Assembly (NCBI GenBank): GCA_035560815.1
Contig: DATMYR010000055.1
Span: forward strand, 11,284 to 75,283
DNA length: 64,000 nt
Source of the DNA: UBA5314 sp035560815
GTDB taxonomy: Bacteria > Bacillota > Syntrophomonadia > Syntrophomonadales > Syntrophomonadaceae
Direction: 5' to 3'
In this document: piece after piece, positions 17,007-26,635 of the stretch
Numbering within the stretch: position 1 is the stretch's first letter
How the letters are laid out: the number at the start of each line of letters is the position of its first letter
Notes under the pieces: model-generated
Seen by the model: the letters and a program-made list of their open reading frames with translations, nothing else
What the model was told of the DNA's origin: nothing
Databases searched by the model: none
Program-made: the position numbers and the translations under genes

Positions 17007-18257
17007 ATGCACAAATACGGGGATGAAAAAGGACAATTAAAATGTTCGTTCTGCGGAAAAACCCAGGATCAGGTCAAGAAGCTGGTAGCGGGACCGGGTG
17101 TGTATATCTGCGACGAATGCATCGAACTATGCAATGAAATCATTGAAGAAGAACTTGCCGATGATTTTGGTTTTGAATTGGGCGACATTCCCAAACCCAG
17201 GGAGATTAAAGACATCCTGGACGATTATGTGATCGGCCAGGAAAGAGCTAAACAATCCCTGGCGGTTGCTGTGTACAATCATTATAAGCGCATTAACCTG
17301 GGAATGAAATTGGATGATGTGGAATTGCAAAAGAGTAATATCATGATGCTGGGACCTACAGGCAGTGGGAAAACTCTTTTAGCCCAAACCCTGGCCCGAA
17401 TTTTGAATGTTCCTTTTGCCATTGCTGATGCCACCTCCCTGACTGAAGCCGGGTATGTGGGTGAGGACGTTGAAAACATCCTCCTCAAATTGATCCAGGC
17501 GGCTGACTATGATATCGAGAAGGCTGAAAAGGGAATCGTTTATATCGACGAGATTGACAAGATCGCGAGGAAAACAGATAATCCCAGCATTACCCGGGAT
17601 GTTTCCGGGGAAGGGGTGCAGCAGGCGTTGTTGAAAATCCTGGAAGGGACGGTAGCCAGTGTACCTCCACAGGGAGGCCGCAAGCATCCGCACCAGGAGT
17701 TTATACAGATTGATACCAGCAATATTCTGTTTATCTGCGGAGGGGCCTTTGAAGGGATCGATAAGATCATTCAAAACCGCGTCGGTCAGAAGGTTATGGG
17801 TTTTGGGGCGGAAATTAAAAGCCGCCAGGAAAAGAAGATTGGTGAAATCCTCAATCTAATCCTGCCCGAGGATCTATTGCGTTACGGATTGATCCCGGAA
17901 TTCGTTGGCCGGGTGCCCATAATTGTTACTCTGGACGCCCTGGACGCCGAAGCGCTGGTGCGCATACTCACCGAACCGAAGAATGCTTTGATGAAACAAT
18001 ATAAGAAACTTTTCGAGCTGGATGGGGTGGATCTGGAATTCAAAGATGATGCTTTTCAGTCCATATCCGACGAGGCTTTGCGCCGCAACACCGGAGCCCG
18101 TGGTCTCCGAGCCATCCTGGAAGACATAATGCTGGAAGTCATGTACGAAATTCCATCGCGTGTTGATGTCACCAAGGTGGTAATTACCAAGGATGTTGTA
18201 CTGAAACGGGAAAGCCCGCTCCTGGTTACCGTTGATGCCAAGAGAAAGGTAAATTAG
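17007..18257 (+). CDS. clpX: Clp protease ATP-binding subunit ClpX
   Basis: AAA+ unfoldase of 416 residues that feeds substrates to ClpP. The N-terminal zinc-binding domain has the four cysteines of CSFCGKTQD and CDECIELC. The AAA+ module shows Walker A GPTGSGKT, Walker B IVYIDEIDK, a pore loop GYVGEDVE and the sensor-2 region TGARGLRAI. The loop that docks on ClpP (IGF-type) reads VMGFGAEI here, so the tripeptide is MGF. A terminator follows, closing the tig-clpP-clpX block. Confidence 0.97.
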   Translation: MHKYGDEKGQLKCSFCGKTQDQVKKLVAGPGVYICDECIELCNEIIEEELADDFGFELGDIPKPREIKDILDDYVIGQERAKQSLAVAVYNHYKRINLGMKLDDVELQKSNIMMLGPTGSGKTLLAQTLARILNVPFAIADATSLTEAGYVGEDVENILLKLIQAADYDIEKAEKGIVYIDEIDKIARKTDNPSITRDVSGEGVQQALLKILEGTVASVPPQGGRKHPHQEFIQIDTSNILFICGGAFEGIDKIIQNRVGQKVMGFGAEIKSRQEKKIGEILNLILPEDLLRYGLIPEFVGRVPIIVTLDALDAEALVRILTEPKNALMKQYKKLFELDGVDLEFKDDAFQSISDEALRRNTGARGLRAILEDIMLEVMYEIPSRVDVTKVVITKDVVLKRESPLLVTVDAKRKVN

Positions 18258-18278
18258 TCACTTCAAGGAATTGAGGAA

Positions 18279-18306
18279 AAGGCAGCGAAAGCTGCCTTTT
18301 TTTACT
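18279..18306 (+). terminator. Terminator after clpX
   Basis: AAGGCAGC and GCTGCCTT pair around GAAA and run into TTTTTTT. It separates clpX from lonB. Confidence 0.92.
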
Positions 18307-18379
18307 TCCTGTAATGCCTTATTCCTGAACGCCACCTCGGGAATAATAAGAAAAATTGGCGGGAAGGAAGGGTGGCATC

Positions 18380-20038
18380 TTGAACGAAGTTTTTCTCCGC
18401 TACGGCGGTATTATTTACTTGATTCAGTTCTTTTTCGCGGTGGTCATAGGAGTGTATTTCTGGACGCTGCTGAAGAGTCAACAAAGTAAGAAAAATGTGG
18501 TAATCAAGGAATCGGAAAAGGAAACTATGCGTCTCAAACGAATGCGTATAACCTGCCTGACCGAACCTCTGTCCAGCCTGACCAGGCCAGCCTCCCTGGA
18601 TGATGTAATCGGTCAGGAGGAAGCCATTGACATTCTCCGATCGGCTCTCTGTGGATCAAATCCCCAGCATGTTATCATTTATGGTCCTCCAGGTGTTGGA
18701 AAGACGGCTGCTGCTCGTCTGGTCCTGCAGGAAGGTCGGGACAACCTACTATCCCCCTTCAGTAACAATGCCAAATTTGTCGAGGTCGATGCTACCATTA
18801 CCCGCTTCGATGAACGGAATATTGCCGATCCTTTAATAGGCTCAGTTCATGATCCCATCTATCAAGGGGCGGGAGCCATGGGTCAGGCTGGGATTCCTCA
18901 GCCAAAACCGGGAGCCTGCACCAAAGCGCACGGAGGTATTCTTTTCATTGATGAAATCGGAGAACTGCACCCGTTGCAGATGAATAAATTGCTAAAGGTC
19001 CTGGAAGATCGCAAGGTAATGCTGGAAAGCGCCTATTACAGTGAAAGCGACCGTAACATTCCAGCGCATATTCACGATATCTTTACCAACGGACTTCCAG
19101 CTGACTTTCGGCTGGTAGGAGCCACCACCCGCAGCCCGGATGACATTCCCCCGGCCCTGCGATCGCGGTGTATGGAGGTGTTTTTCAAACCGTTGGATAA
19201 AGATGATATTGAAATCATCACCCGCAATGCAGCCGCGAAAATTTCCTTTTCCTTGGATCAGGATGCTTTGCTTGAAATTAGTCGTCACGCCAGTAACGGT
19301 CGGGAAGCGGTTAACATTGTACAGCTGGCCGCTGGTATGTCGCAAATGGAGCAGGGCAACTGCATCTTTTTAAGCCATGTAGAAAAAGTATTAAACAATG
19401 GCCGATTCTCACCGCGTCCTGAAGTAAAACCCAAGTCCAGTCCCTCAGTGGGCAGCGTAAACGGCCTGGCTGTATACGGAGCCAATCAAGGGACGCTTTT
19501 GGATGTGGAGGCTAACAGTATCAAGGTGGATATCGGCACCGGTCGCTGGACCATAACCGGGGTGGTTGAAGAGGAACAGATCGGGAGTGGCGATCGCCGC
19601 ATCACTAGAAAAAGCATGGCCAAAGGTGCTCTGGAGACTGTCTTCACGGTGCTGCGATCTCGTTATGGCATCAATCTCTATAACTATGATATTCACATTA
19701 ACTTTCCGGGTGGCATACCGGTTGACGGACCATCGGCCGGTGTAAGCATGGCAACTGCTATTTATTCCAGCATCACCGGCCAACCGGTGGATAATCTGCT
19801 GGCTATGACCGGTGAACTTTCGGTTCATGGCGCCGTAAAACCGGTGGGCGGGGTAATCAGTAAAGTGGAGGCGGCCCGTAAGGCTGGTGTGAAAAAAGTT
19901 TTAATCCCGGCCGAAAACTGGTTAAAAATCCTGGAAAGCTTCCCGGAGATTCAGGTGATTCGTGTGAAGGATATCGATGAAGTACTCTTTCATGCTATGG
20001 GTAATCAAACGATGGAATCCGAGGCTAAAGCCATGTAA
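18380..20038 (+). CDS. lonB: Sporulation-type Lon protease LonB
   Basis: Membrane-anchored Lon-family AAA+ protease; Bacillus LonB acts in the forespore under sigma-F. A transmembrane helix spans about residues 9-31 (GGIIYLIQFFFAVVIGVYFW). The AAA+ domain has GPPGVGKTAAARL and GILFIDEIGELHP. The C-terminal protease has the catalytic Ser in DGPSAGVSMAT and the Lys in the later GGVISKVEAA segment. It lacks the N-terminal LAN domain of LonA. The TTG at 18380 is chosen because the protein then begins NEVFLRYGG like its relatives and a GGAAGG/GGGTGG run precedes it; a TTG at 18356 is in frame. Length about 552 residues. Confidence 0.93.
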   Translation: MNEVFLRYGGIIYLIQFFFAVVIGVYFWTLLKSQQSKKNVVIKESEKETMRLKRMRITCLTEPLSSLTRPASLDDVIGQEEAIDILRSALCGSNPQHVIIYGPPGVGKTAAARLVLQEGRDNLLSPFSNNAKFVEVDATITRFDERNIADPLIGSVHDPIYQGAGAMGQAGIPQPKPGACTKAHGGILFIDEIGELHPLQMNKLLKVLEDRKVMLESAYYSESDRNIPAHIHDIFTNGLPADFRLVGATTRSPDDIPPALRSRCMEVFFKPLDKDDIEIITRNAAAKISFSLDQDALLEISRHASNGREAVNIVQLAAGMSQMEQGNCIFLSHVEKVLNNGRFSPRPEVKPKSSPSVGSVNGLAVYGANQGTLLDVEANSIKVDIGTGRWTITGVVEEEQIGSGDRRITRKSMAKGALETVFTVLRSRYGINLYNYDIHINFPGGIPVDGPSAGVSMATAIYSSITGQPVDNLLAMTGELSVHGAVKPVGGVISKVEAARKAGVKKVLIPAENWLKILESFPEIQVIRVKDIDEVLFHAMGNQTMESEAKAM

Positions 20039-20087
20039 CGATCCTCTCGGGGTGGCGGGTTTATTTTTTCCTGCCGGCAGTGCGCTG

Positions 20088-20116
20088 TTGCGCCCGAAAA
20101 ACACATATAGTAGAAT
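20088..20116 (+). promoter_or_regulatory. Probable sigma-A promoter of lon
   Basis: TTGCGC (20088-20093) and TAGAAT (20111-20116) are separated by 17 bases and lie 25 bases ahead of the lon start. Confidence 0.5.
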
Positions 20117-20140
20117 AAATGTGCCTGGGAGGTGTTTTTT

Positions 20141-22468
20141 TTGCAGGATGATAAGGAATTCCGTGAAATCCCCATGCTCCCATTGAGAGGAGTATTGGTC
20201 TTTCCATATACCGTAATACATCTGGATGTGGGACGGAAGAAATCTATTACGGCTATCGAGGAAGCCATGCTGGACACCAAGGAAATATTCCTGGCTACCC
20301 AGAAAGAGGCTCAAACCGATGATCCGGAAGAGGAAGAAATCTTTACCGTGGGTACCGTAGCCGAGATCCGTCAGGTATTGAAAATGCCAGGTGGAACCAT
20401 GCGGGTGCTGGTCGAAGGTCTGTTCCGAGCCGAGGTGCAAAACTACCTAACTCACGATCCCTATATCAAAGTGGAAGTCGAAATCTTCCGGGAGAGGGCC
20501 GATATGAAAACGGCTGAGGTGGAGGCCTTAATGCGTACGCTAATCTCTCAGTTCGAACAGTATGTGCGTATCAGTAAAAAGATCCCACCGGAGACCGTGG
20601 TATCGGTCGTGGCTATCGAAGAACCCGGGAGGCTGGCTGATGTGATTGCTTCTCATTTGAACTTGCGGATTAATGAAAAGCAGCACATTCTGGAGTTAGA
20701 GGAGATTGCTGCACGCCTCAACTACCTTTGCGAGCTTCTGGTTAAAGAGATGGAAGTTCTGGAATTGGAAAGAAAAATTAATATCCGGGTTCGCAAACAG
20801 ATGGAAAAAACTCAAAAGGAATATTACCTTCGAGAACAGATGAAAGCCATTCAAAAGGAACTGGGTGACAAGGACGAACGAGCCAGTGAGATAGAGGAAC
20901 TGCGGGAAAAAATCGACCAGACTCATTTACCCAAGGAGGCTCTTGAAAAAGCCTACAAGGAGCTGGACCGGTTGGAGAAAATGCCCCCGATGGTGGCGGA
21001 AGCCGTGGTGGTGCGCAACTATCTGGACTGGCTCTTATCTCTGCCCTGGGGTGTGGAGACCCGGGACCGCCTAGATCTTAAAATGGCGGAAAAAATCCTG
21101 GATGAGGACCATTATGGATTGGAGAAGCCCAAAGAACGAATCCTGGAATACCTGGCCATCCGCAAGCTGGCCAAGAAAATGAAAGGCCCTATCCTGTGCC
21201 TGATCGGCCCCCCCGGAGTAGGCAAAACCTCTCTGGGGAAATCAGTGGCCAGAGCCCTGGGGCGTAAATTTGTGCGCATGTCTTTGGGTGGGATCCGGGA
21301 TGAAGCGGAGATTCGGGGTCATCGCCGCACCTACGTGGGATCCATGCCCGGCCGGGTCTTGCAGAGCATCAAACAAGCCGGTTCTCGCAACCCCGTGTTT
21401 TTGCTGGATGAGATTGATAAGATGACCATGGATTTCCGGGGCGATCCGGCTTCGGCCTTGTTGGAGGTTTTGGATCCAGAACAGAATTATACATTTAGTG
21501 ATCATTATCTAGAGCTGCCCTTTGATTTATCAAAAGTCCTTTTCATTACTACAGCCAACTCCCCGTATACGATCCCGCGGCCTTTGCTGGATCGTATGGA
21601 AATTATTGAGTTGAGCGGCTACACGGAAGAAGATAAAGTCCATATTGCCCAGGGTTATCTGGTTCCCAAGCAAATCAAAGAACATGGATTGAACAACCAG
21701 CATATAAGCTTCTCAGAAGGGGCTATCAGGCGGATGATCAGGGAATACACCCGGGAAGCCGGAGTAAGAAATTTGGAACGCCAGGTTGCTTCCATATGCC
21801 GTAAGGTTGCGCGTAAGGTAGTTGAAGATTCTCATACCTCGATGAATGTGACCGCCAACAGTATACCCCGTTATCTCGGTATTCAGCGTTATCGTTACGG
21901 GGTTGCGGAAACGGAAAAACAAGTCGGTGTGGCCACCGGTCTGGCCTGGACGGAAAGTGGGGGTGACATTCTCTCCATTGAAGTGGCTTTACTGAAGGGC
22001 AAGGGCAGGTTGACCCTGACCGGTAAATTGGGAGATGTCATGAAAGAATCAGCTCAAGCAGCGTTGACTTATGTGCGGTCTCGGGCCGAGGAGTTGAATA
22101 TTAATCCTGAAATGCTGCAGAGTTATGATGTGCACCTGCATGTTCCCGAGGGGGCCATCCCCAAAGATGGTCCTTCAGCCGGGATTACCATTGCCACTGC
22201 GCTTGCCTCAGCCATGTCCGGGCGGGCAGTGCGTAACGATGTGGCTATGACCGGTGAAATAACCCTGCGGGGCAGAGTGCTGCCTATCGGCGGTCTGAAA
22301 GAGAAAGCTCTAGCTGCCCACCGGGCGGGGATAAAAACGATTATTATACCTCTTGATAATAAAAAGGATCTGGCAGATATTCCGGCTCCGGTACGAAGGC
22401 AAATCAACTTTGTTCCCGTAAGCCATATGGATGAAGTATTGCAGGAGACCCTGAGTCCCTTGTCCTGA
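20141..22468 (+). CDS. lon: ATP-dependent protease La (LonA)
   Basis: Soluble Lon protease of 775 residues that degrades damaged and regulatory proteins. It has the N-terminal LAN domain (IPMLPLRGVLVFPYTVIHLD), a coiled-coil linker, an AAA+ domain with GPPGVGKTSLGKS and VFLLDEIDKM, and the protease domain with catalytic Ser in KDGPSAGIT and Lys in GGLKEKALAA. The start is taken as TTG 20141, nine bases after GGGAGG; the in-frame GTG at 20132 touches that site and is unlikely. It follows lonB by about 100 bases, the same pairing as in Bacillus. Confidence 0.96.
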   Translation: MQDDKEFREIPMLPLRGVLVFPYTVIHLDVGRKKSITAIEEAMLDTKEIFLATQKEAQTDDPEEEEIFTVGTVAEIRQVLKMPGGTMRVLVEGLFRAEVQNYLTHDPYIKVEVEIFRERADMKTAEVEALMRTLISQFEQYVRISKKIPPETVVSVVAIEEPGRLADVIASHLNLRINEKQHILELEEIAARLNYLCELLVKEMEVLELERKINIRVRKQMEKTQKEYYLREQMKAIQKELGDKDERASEIEELREKIDQTHLPKEALEKAYKELDRLEKMPPMVAEAVVVRNYLDWLLSLPWGVETRDRLDLKMAEKILDEDHYGLEKPKERILEYLAIRKLAKKMKGPILCLIGPPGVGKTSLGKSVARALGRKFVRMSLGGIRDEAEIRGHRRTYVGSMPGRVLQSIKQAGSRNPVFLLDEIDKMTMDFRGDPASALLEVLDPEQNYTFSDHYLELPFDLSKVLFITTANSPYTIPRPLLDRMEIIELSGYTEEDKVHIAQGYLVPKQIKEHGLNNQHISFSEGAIRRMIREYTREAGVRNLERQVASICRKVARKVVEDSHTSMNVTANSIPRYLGIQRYRYGVAETEKQVGVATGLAWTESGGDILSIEVALLKGKGRLTLTGKLGDVMKESAQAALTYVRSRAEELNINPEMLQSYDVHLHVPEGAIPKDGPSAGITIATALASAMSGRAVRNDVAMTGEITLRGRVLPIGGLKEKALAAHRAGIKTIIIPLDNKKDLADIPAPVRRQINFVPVSHMDEVLQETLSPLS

Positions 22469-22479
22469 GCTGAGTGAAT

Positions 22480-22563
22480 AGGGGGACGGTTCACTTGTTC
22501 GCCTCCGAAATGGCTGAACGAAAGCCAGGGGTTAAGCGGAGGTGAAATAAGAAAACCGTCTCT
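22480..22563. repeat. MITE-like inverted repeat between lon and engB
   Basis: An arm starting GGGGGACGGTTCAC and ending CCTCCG (to 22507) is matched in inverse by CGGAGGTGAAA to AACCGTC (22537-22560). The two roughly 23-base arms are near-identical and enclose about 29 bases with an inner TGGCT/AGCCA hairpin. No coding frame is present. The GGGGACGG core is shared with the perfect palindrome after engB. Confidence 0.6.
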
Positions 22564-22585
22564 TTGATTTTTAGGAGAAGACGAG

Positions 22586-23197
22586 ATGATTATTAAACAA
22601 GCCGAATACAGCGGTACATATGTCAATCTGGAATCTCTGCCTGTAGACCAGAAACTGGAAGTTGCACTGGTAGGGCGGTCCAATGTCGGCAAATCATCGT
22701 TGATCAATAAGCTGGTTAACCGCCGGGGACTGGCCAAATCAAGTTCAACTCCGGGTAAAACCAGAACCATCAACTATTATCAAATCAACCAATCGTGGTA
22801 TATGGTGGATTTGCCCGGTTATGGATATGCCCGTGTATCAAAAAAAGAAAAAGACCGCTGGGGGCAGATGGTGGACCGTTATTTAGAGCAGCGGGGGCAG
22901 CTGCGCGGTGTGCTGATGCTCCTTGATATCCGCCATGAGCCCAATCGCAATGATGTGATTATGAAAGAATGGCTGGAACATAAAGAGATTCCTTTTTTGC
23001 TTGTAGCTACAAAAGCGGATAAGATTTCTAGGGGCGCACGTTCCAAACAGTTGGCTTTAATCCGCCGTACCCTGGATCTGAAGGAACAGGATATTCCGGT
23101 TTGCTTCTCCGCCCAGACCGGTGAAGGAGTGGAGGAACTAAAACAGATGCTGCAAGAACTCCTGGATAGTGAGGAGCAAATTAAGGAAGATTCTTAA
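22586..23197 (+). CDS. engB: Ribosome biogenesis GTP-binding protein YsxC/EngB
   Basis: A 203-residue GTPase needed for large ribosomal subunit assembly. The P-loop is GRSNVGKSSLINKL, switch II is DLPGYGYARV and the base-specificity motif is ATKADK. The length and the N-terminal extension AEYSGTYVNLESLP fit the EngB family. AGGAGAAGACGAG lies before ATG 22586. The lonA-engB order is conserved in Firmicutes. A perfect long palindrome directly follows the stop codon and likely ends transcription. Confidence 0.95.
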   Translation: MIIKQAEYSGTYVNLESLPVDQKLEVALVGRSNVGKSSLINKLVNRRGLAKSSSTPGKTRTINYYQINQSWYMVDLPGYGYARVSKKEKDRWGQMVDRYLEQRGQLRGVLMLLDIRHEPNRNDVIMKEWLEHKEIPFLLVATKADKISRGARSKQLALIRRTLDLKEQDIPVCFSAQTGEGVEELKQMLQELLDSEEQIKEDS

Positions 23198-23261
23198 GCG
23201 TGGAAGGGGACGGTCCTTCTCCACACCTTTTGGTGTGGAGAAGGACCGTCCCCTTCCACGC
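23198..23261. repeat. Perfect 30-bp-arm palindrome between convergent genes
   Basis: The arm 23198-23227 (starting GCGTGGAAGGGGACGGTCC) is repeated as an exact inverted copy at 23232-23261, with only TTTT as loop. It fills the whole gap between engB and the convergent SEC-C gene. It can act as a hairpin for both strands, but no T-run follows on either side. Its GGGGACGGT core ties it to the other palindromes of the window. Confidence 0.85.
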
Positions 23262-23266
23262 TCTGG

Positions 23267-24511
23267 CTACTGGCTAATTCGCTCCTGCATATATTCGATC
23301 AGAAGTTGGCCTTCAGGGCTGGCATCCGCAGCCTGAAAGGATTCCAGCATTGCCTGTAAGTACGTCCGACCGCCATCTTGGGACAGCACTTGAGCCGGGG
23401 TCTGTCCATCCAATTCCTCATGGGGTGTCTCCAGCCATTGTTCGCTTTCACGGTCTTTCACCATTAAAAACCAATAGGAAAAGGCATCTGTTTGCGGGGG
23501 TTGATCAAGGAGGCGGTTATTGATTACCTGGGACTGAATTTCGGGAACAGAAGAACCCAGCAGATCTCTTACAAAGGTAATATCTTTTAATACCTGGGCA
23601 CTCCATACCAACTGCTCTTCTCCCAGGGCGATTCTCACATAGCCCTGGGTTTCGCCAGGCAGCTGAAACCAATCATGACCAGCTGTATGATGCAGCCACT
23701 GTGCCTTTTGTTCCAGGAAACTTTTCAAAGCAGTTTTTTGCTGATCATCAACTTCAGCTGTTTCCATATGATCAAAGAGCAACGGTTTTTCCGTCAGGAC
23801 ATGATCAAACAGTCCATAGACCATCTCTTGATGGGCTGATAAAAATTCCTTTTCCTCCTGCCCCCAGAGAACAGCCAGAAAATCAAGGTGCTCCTGTAAG
23901 AAGGACGCGGCCCACGGTTTTCTTTGTACAAGCTGCACCATGCCTGAAAAGAGCTGGTGCTTCTCCAGGGTCACCAGGCGGCCCATTAAGAGGGGATGAT
24001 CTTGCTCCAGCTCAGCATCCCAGGGTTCTTTAAGCAGCACGGAGACCGGTTTTCTTAAGAATATGTCCCGAAGTTCCAGGACATTATCTTGAGAGCTTAG
24101 TACTTCATAAATAGAGATATAAGAATTGTTTAGAGCCGCAAGGCAGTTTCTTAAAGCCGGCTCCATGAATTCCCCGTGCTCTTCCAGGTACTCTCGGCCC
24201 AGGCTTAAAGAGCCGGCCAATGGGTACGCAAACCACAACCATTCGCTGAAAAGGGATTCATTTTCCGGGGCCAGGACCGCCTGAGTGGCAAAATGCTGAA
24301 ATCGCTCCTGCAAATCCCGGCGCAGCTTGCGAATACGGCTGCCATAATGCTGGTCCAGGCGGAGTTTCACAGCAGCCAGCAGTTGGCTGTAGCGGCTAAA
24401 GGGATCTGAAGATATATCCAGCAAATCACTAATGGCGCCGCAGCACTTTTTATATTTCTTGCCGCTTCCGCAGGGGCAGGGATCGTTTCTGCCTACTTTT
24501 AGGCCGCCCAT
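23267..24511 (-). CDS. Protein with N-terminal SEC-C zinc-binding motif
   Basis: A 414-residue cytoplasmic protein. Residues about 6-25 are a complete SEC-C motif ([19 protein letters not shown]), the zinc-binding tail best known from the end of SecA. Here it sits at the N-terminus and is followed by about 390 mostly helical, Leu/Gln/Glu-rich residues that I do not recognise. There is no signal peptide or membrane helix. Many such proteins are annotated only as SEC-C domain proteins; a role in binding ribosomes or nascent chains is conceivable but not shown. The start has GGGAGG with good spacing. It converges on engB across a perfect palindrome. Confidence 0.72.
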
Positions 24512-24891
24512 AACCTGACCTCCCTAATATTTTACTATTATCCCATGACAGAGAATAACTTTCCTAAAAAAGGGCTAAATAACCGTTATGTTTGAATTGT
24601 TTAATAGATTAACATATGCAGATTAGCACTACAAGCAGACTTCCTCCTTGATTTTTCAGTAAATATTCAGGGATAAAGTGCTGCAAAGCTTGTATAATTA
24701 TCATAGACCACATTGTGGGTTGAGTCCTTGTTTGTCCCAAAGGCTAAAGAAAATGAAAGTTGTGGTAACAACAACCGTATCATTATATTAGGGTAAAGAT
24801 TAGGGAGGTGGGTGTTTCATAAAATTTACCCATACCTGATTTAATATAATATCAGAAAATAAAAAATGATTTTTTGATTGGAGGGAAAAGA
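24512..24891. other. Divergent intergenic region with possible promoter
   Basis: An AT-rich 380-base gap between the divergent SEC-C and repeat-protein genes. A TATAAT lies at 24693-24698 on the plus strand without a good -35. A small hairpin (AGG-TGGGT with ACCCA-CCT) lies about 40-90 bases before the repeat-protein start. I could not match the leader to a known riboswitch. Confidence 0.4.
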
Positions 24892-26544
24892 ATGCCTGCC
24901 AAGCGTATAGCTATAATATCAGGCTTAATAGTAATTATTGCTCTTGCTTTTCTTATACCTGGACTTTGGAGCTCATCAACAGCTGAGGCCAGCACCTACA
25001 AACCGGATCTTACAACCGATAGTGCCACGGGCATAACAAGTGATTACGCTACTCTAAATGGGGAAATAGACTCGGATGGCAACTCTGATATTTACGAATA
25101 CGGGTTTTACTGGGGAACCGACTCATCATGCGATGAAAAGGAAAAAGTGGGCAGTAGTATTGACGAAGGTGACGATTTCACTTATAAGCTTACCGGTCTA
25201 GACGAAGACACCAGGTATTATTTTAAAGCTTACGCCAGAAATGATGAGGGAATATCCTATGGTGGTTTAGAGTATTTCACCACTGATTCGGAGGACAGTG
25301 GTGATGGACCGACGGTGGTAAGCGACAGTGCAACTGGTATAGGGGATGATTATGGCACGCTAAACGGGGAAATAGACTCGGATGGCGGCTCCGATATTAC
25401 AGAATATGGGTTTTACTGGGGGACTAGCGACTCATGTTCGTCCAAGCATAGAGTGGGCAGTAGTATTGACGAAGATGATGATTTCTCTTACAGACTTACC
25501 GATTTGGAAGAGGACACTCGGTACTATTTCAAAGCCTATGCCAGAAATGATGATGACATATCTTATGGAAATCTCAAATCCTTCACCACTGGGGAGAGCA
25601 GCAGTGGTGATGGACCCTCAGTGACTACCAAAACTCCAAATGTGGAAGATGGTTATGCTACCTTGCAGGGGGTAATGACCTCGCAGGGAGACTCCGAGGT
25701 AACATCATATGGATTTTATTATGGGACAACTACCTCTACAGATTATAAGATTACTGTGGGAACCGACAGTCTTGATGAAGATGAAACCTTCAGCTATAAC
25801 TTGAAGGATTTGGAGGATGGGGAAACCTATTATGTCAAAGCCTATGCAACAAACTCCGAAGGTACTGAATATGGAGACCGATTAAGCTTTACCTCTAGTG
25901 GGAGTGGGAGCGGGACAGTCCCGACTTTGACCACCAGCGCGAATGCTTCGGGCTTTGCCGGAGCAATCCTGACAGGTACGATTACCTCCAATGGCGGCAG
26001 TGCGGTACGTGAGTATGGTTTTGTTTGGGGTAAAACCGGAGGAACGGAGACAAAAGTTAATGTCGGAACCAGCATAGCCGAAAAAGCCAACTTCGTATAT
26101 TTCCTGACCGGAGTGCAGAACGGCAACAGTTATTATGTGAAATCCTATGCCATAAACCAATCCGGAACCGCTTATGGACCAATGATAAACTTTACCGCAG
26201 CCGGATCTGCTGGAGCTACTGGATTTATCGGAACGACCGGATCTTATGTACCTCCTGCAGCAGGTAACAATCAAGCTCCGGTTGTGGTTATTAGCACCCC
26301 CGGTTCGGGTATCGCTGCGACCCGTGGAACCATGGTGGCTGTTAATGCTACAGCAAGTGATGATGTCGGAGTTACGGCCATGGGGGTTTATCTCAATGAT
26401 GTAAAACAGATGTGCTGCGGAGGCAACTGGATAGCCTACTACCTGGACACTAGCAGGATGTCCCCTGGTCTGTACACCATCCGGGTTACCGCCTGGGATG
26501 GAAGCAAGGCCGGAGAGCAATCTATTAGCATCAACCTAAAATAG
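24892..26544 (+). CDS. Secreted protein with four Fn3-like repeats and a C-terminal Ig-like domain
   Basis: A 550-residue exported protein. Residues 1-34 form a signal peptide ending SSSTAEAS. Four repeats of about 90 residues follow (about 40-132, 142-233, 242-332, 341-435). Each has the pattern A-T-L-x-G-x-I, then YGFYWGT, VGSSIDE, L-x-x-x-T-x-YYxKAYA-N and S/T-YG, an Fn3-like surface repeat. Repeats 1 and 2 are almost identical, even in DNA. The last about 90 residues (PVVVISTPGSG to SISINLK) form a bacterial Ig-like domain. No sortase or S-layer anchor is visible, so the wall link is unclear. ATG 24892 has GGAGGG upstream. Adhesion or cell-cell contact is only a guess. Confidence 0.8.
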   Translation: MPAKRIAIISGLIVIIALAFLIPGLWSSSTAEASTYKPDLTTDSATGITSDYATLNGEIDSDGNSDIYEYGFYWGTDSSCDEKEKVGSSIDEGDDFTYKLTGLDEDTRYYFKAYARNDEGISYGGLEYFTTDSEDSGDGPTVVSDSATGIGDDYGTLNGEIDSDGGSDITEYGFYWGTSDSCSSKHRVGSSIDEDDDFSYRLTDLEEDTRYYFKAYARNDDDISYGNLKSFTTGESSSGDGPSVTTKTPNVEDGYATLQGVMTSQGDSEVTSYGFYYGTTTSTDYKITVGTDSLDEDETFSYNLKDLEDGETYYVKAYATNSEGTEYGDRLSFTSSGSGSGTVPTLTTSANASGFAGAILTGTITSNGGSAVREYGFVWGKTGGTETKVNVGTSIAEKANFVYFLTGVQNGNSYYVKSYAINQSGTAYGPMINFTAAGSAGATGFIGTTGSYVPPAAGNNQAPVVVISTPGSGIAATRGTMVAVNATASDDVGVTAMGVYLNDVKQMCCGGNWIAYYLDTSRMSPGLYTIRVTAWDGSKAGEQSISINLK

Positions 26545-26577
26545 GGAAAACCAGGAACATAAACAGAAAATATTCGA

Positions 26578-26635
26578 AACCTCCTGAAGAGGACACCAGA
26601 GCATATACTGGGTGGCAGCTTCAGGAGGTTTTTTA
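26578..26635 (+). terminator. Terminator after the repeat protein
   Basis: AACCTCCTGAAG and CTTCAGGAGGTT form a perfect 12-bp stem across a 29-base loop and run into TTTTTT. Confidence 0.8.

Noticed and set aside
24512..24891. Possible cyclic-di-GMP riboswitch ahead of the repeat protein
   Set aside because: I could not find the conserved core of either class; only a small hairpin is present.
25040..26200. Repeated DNA that might be a CRISPR-like array
   Set aside because: The repeats are about 300 bases apart, in frame and coding for Fn3-like domains.
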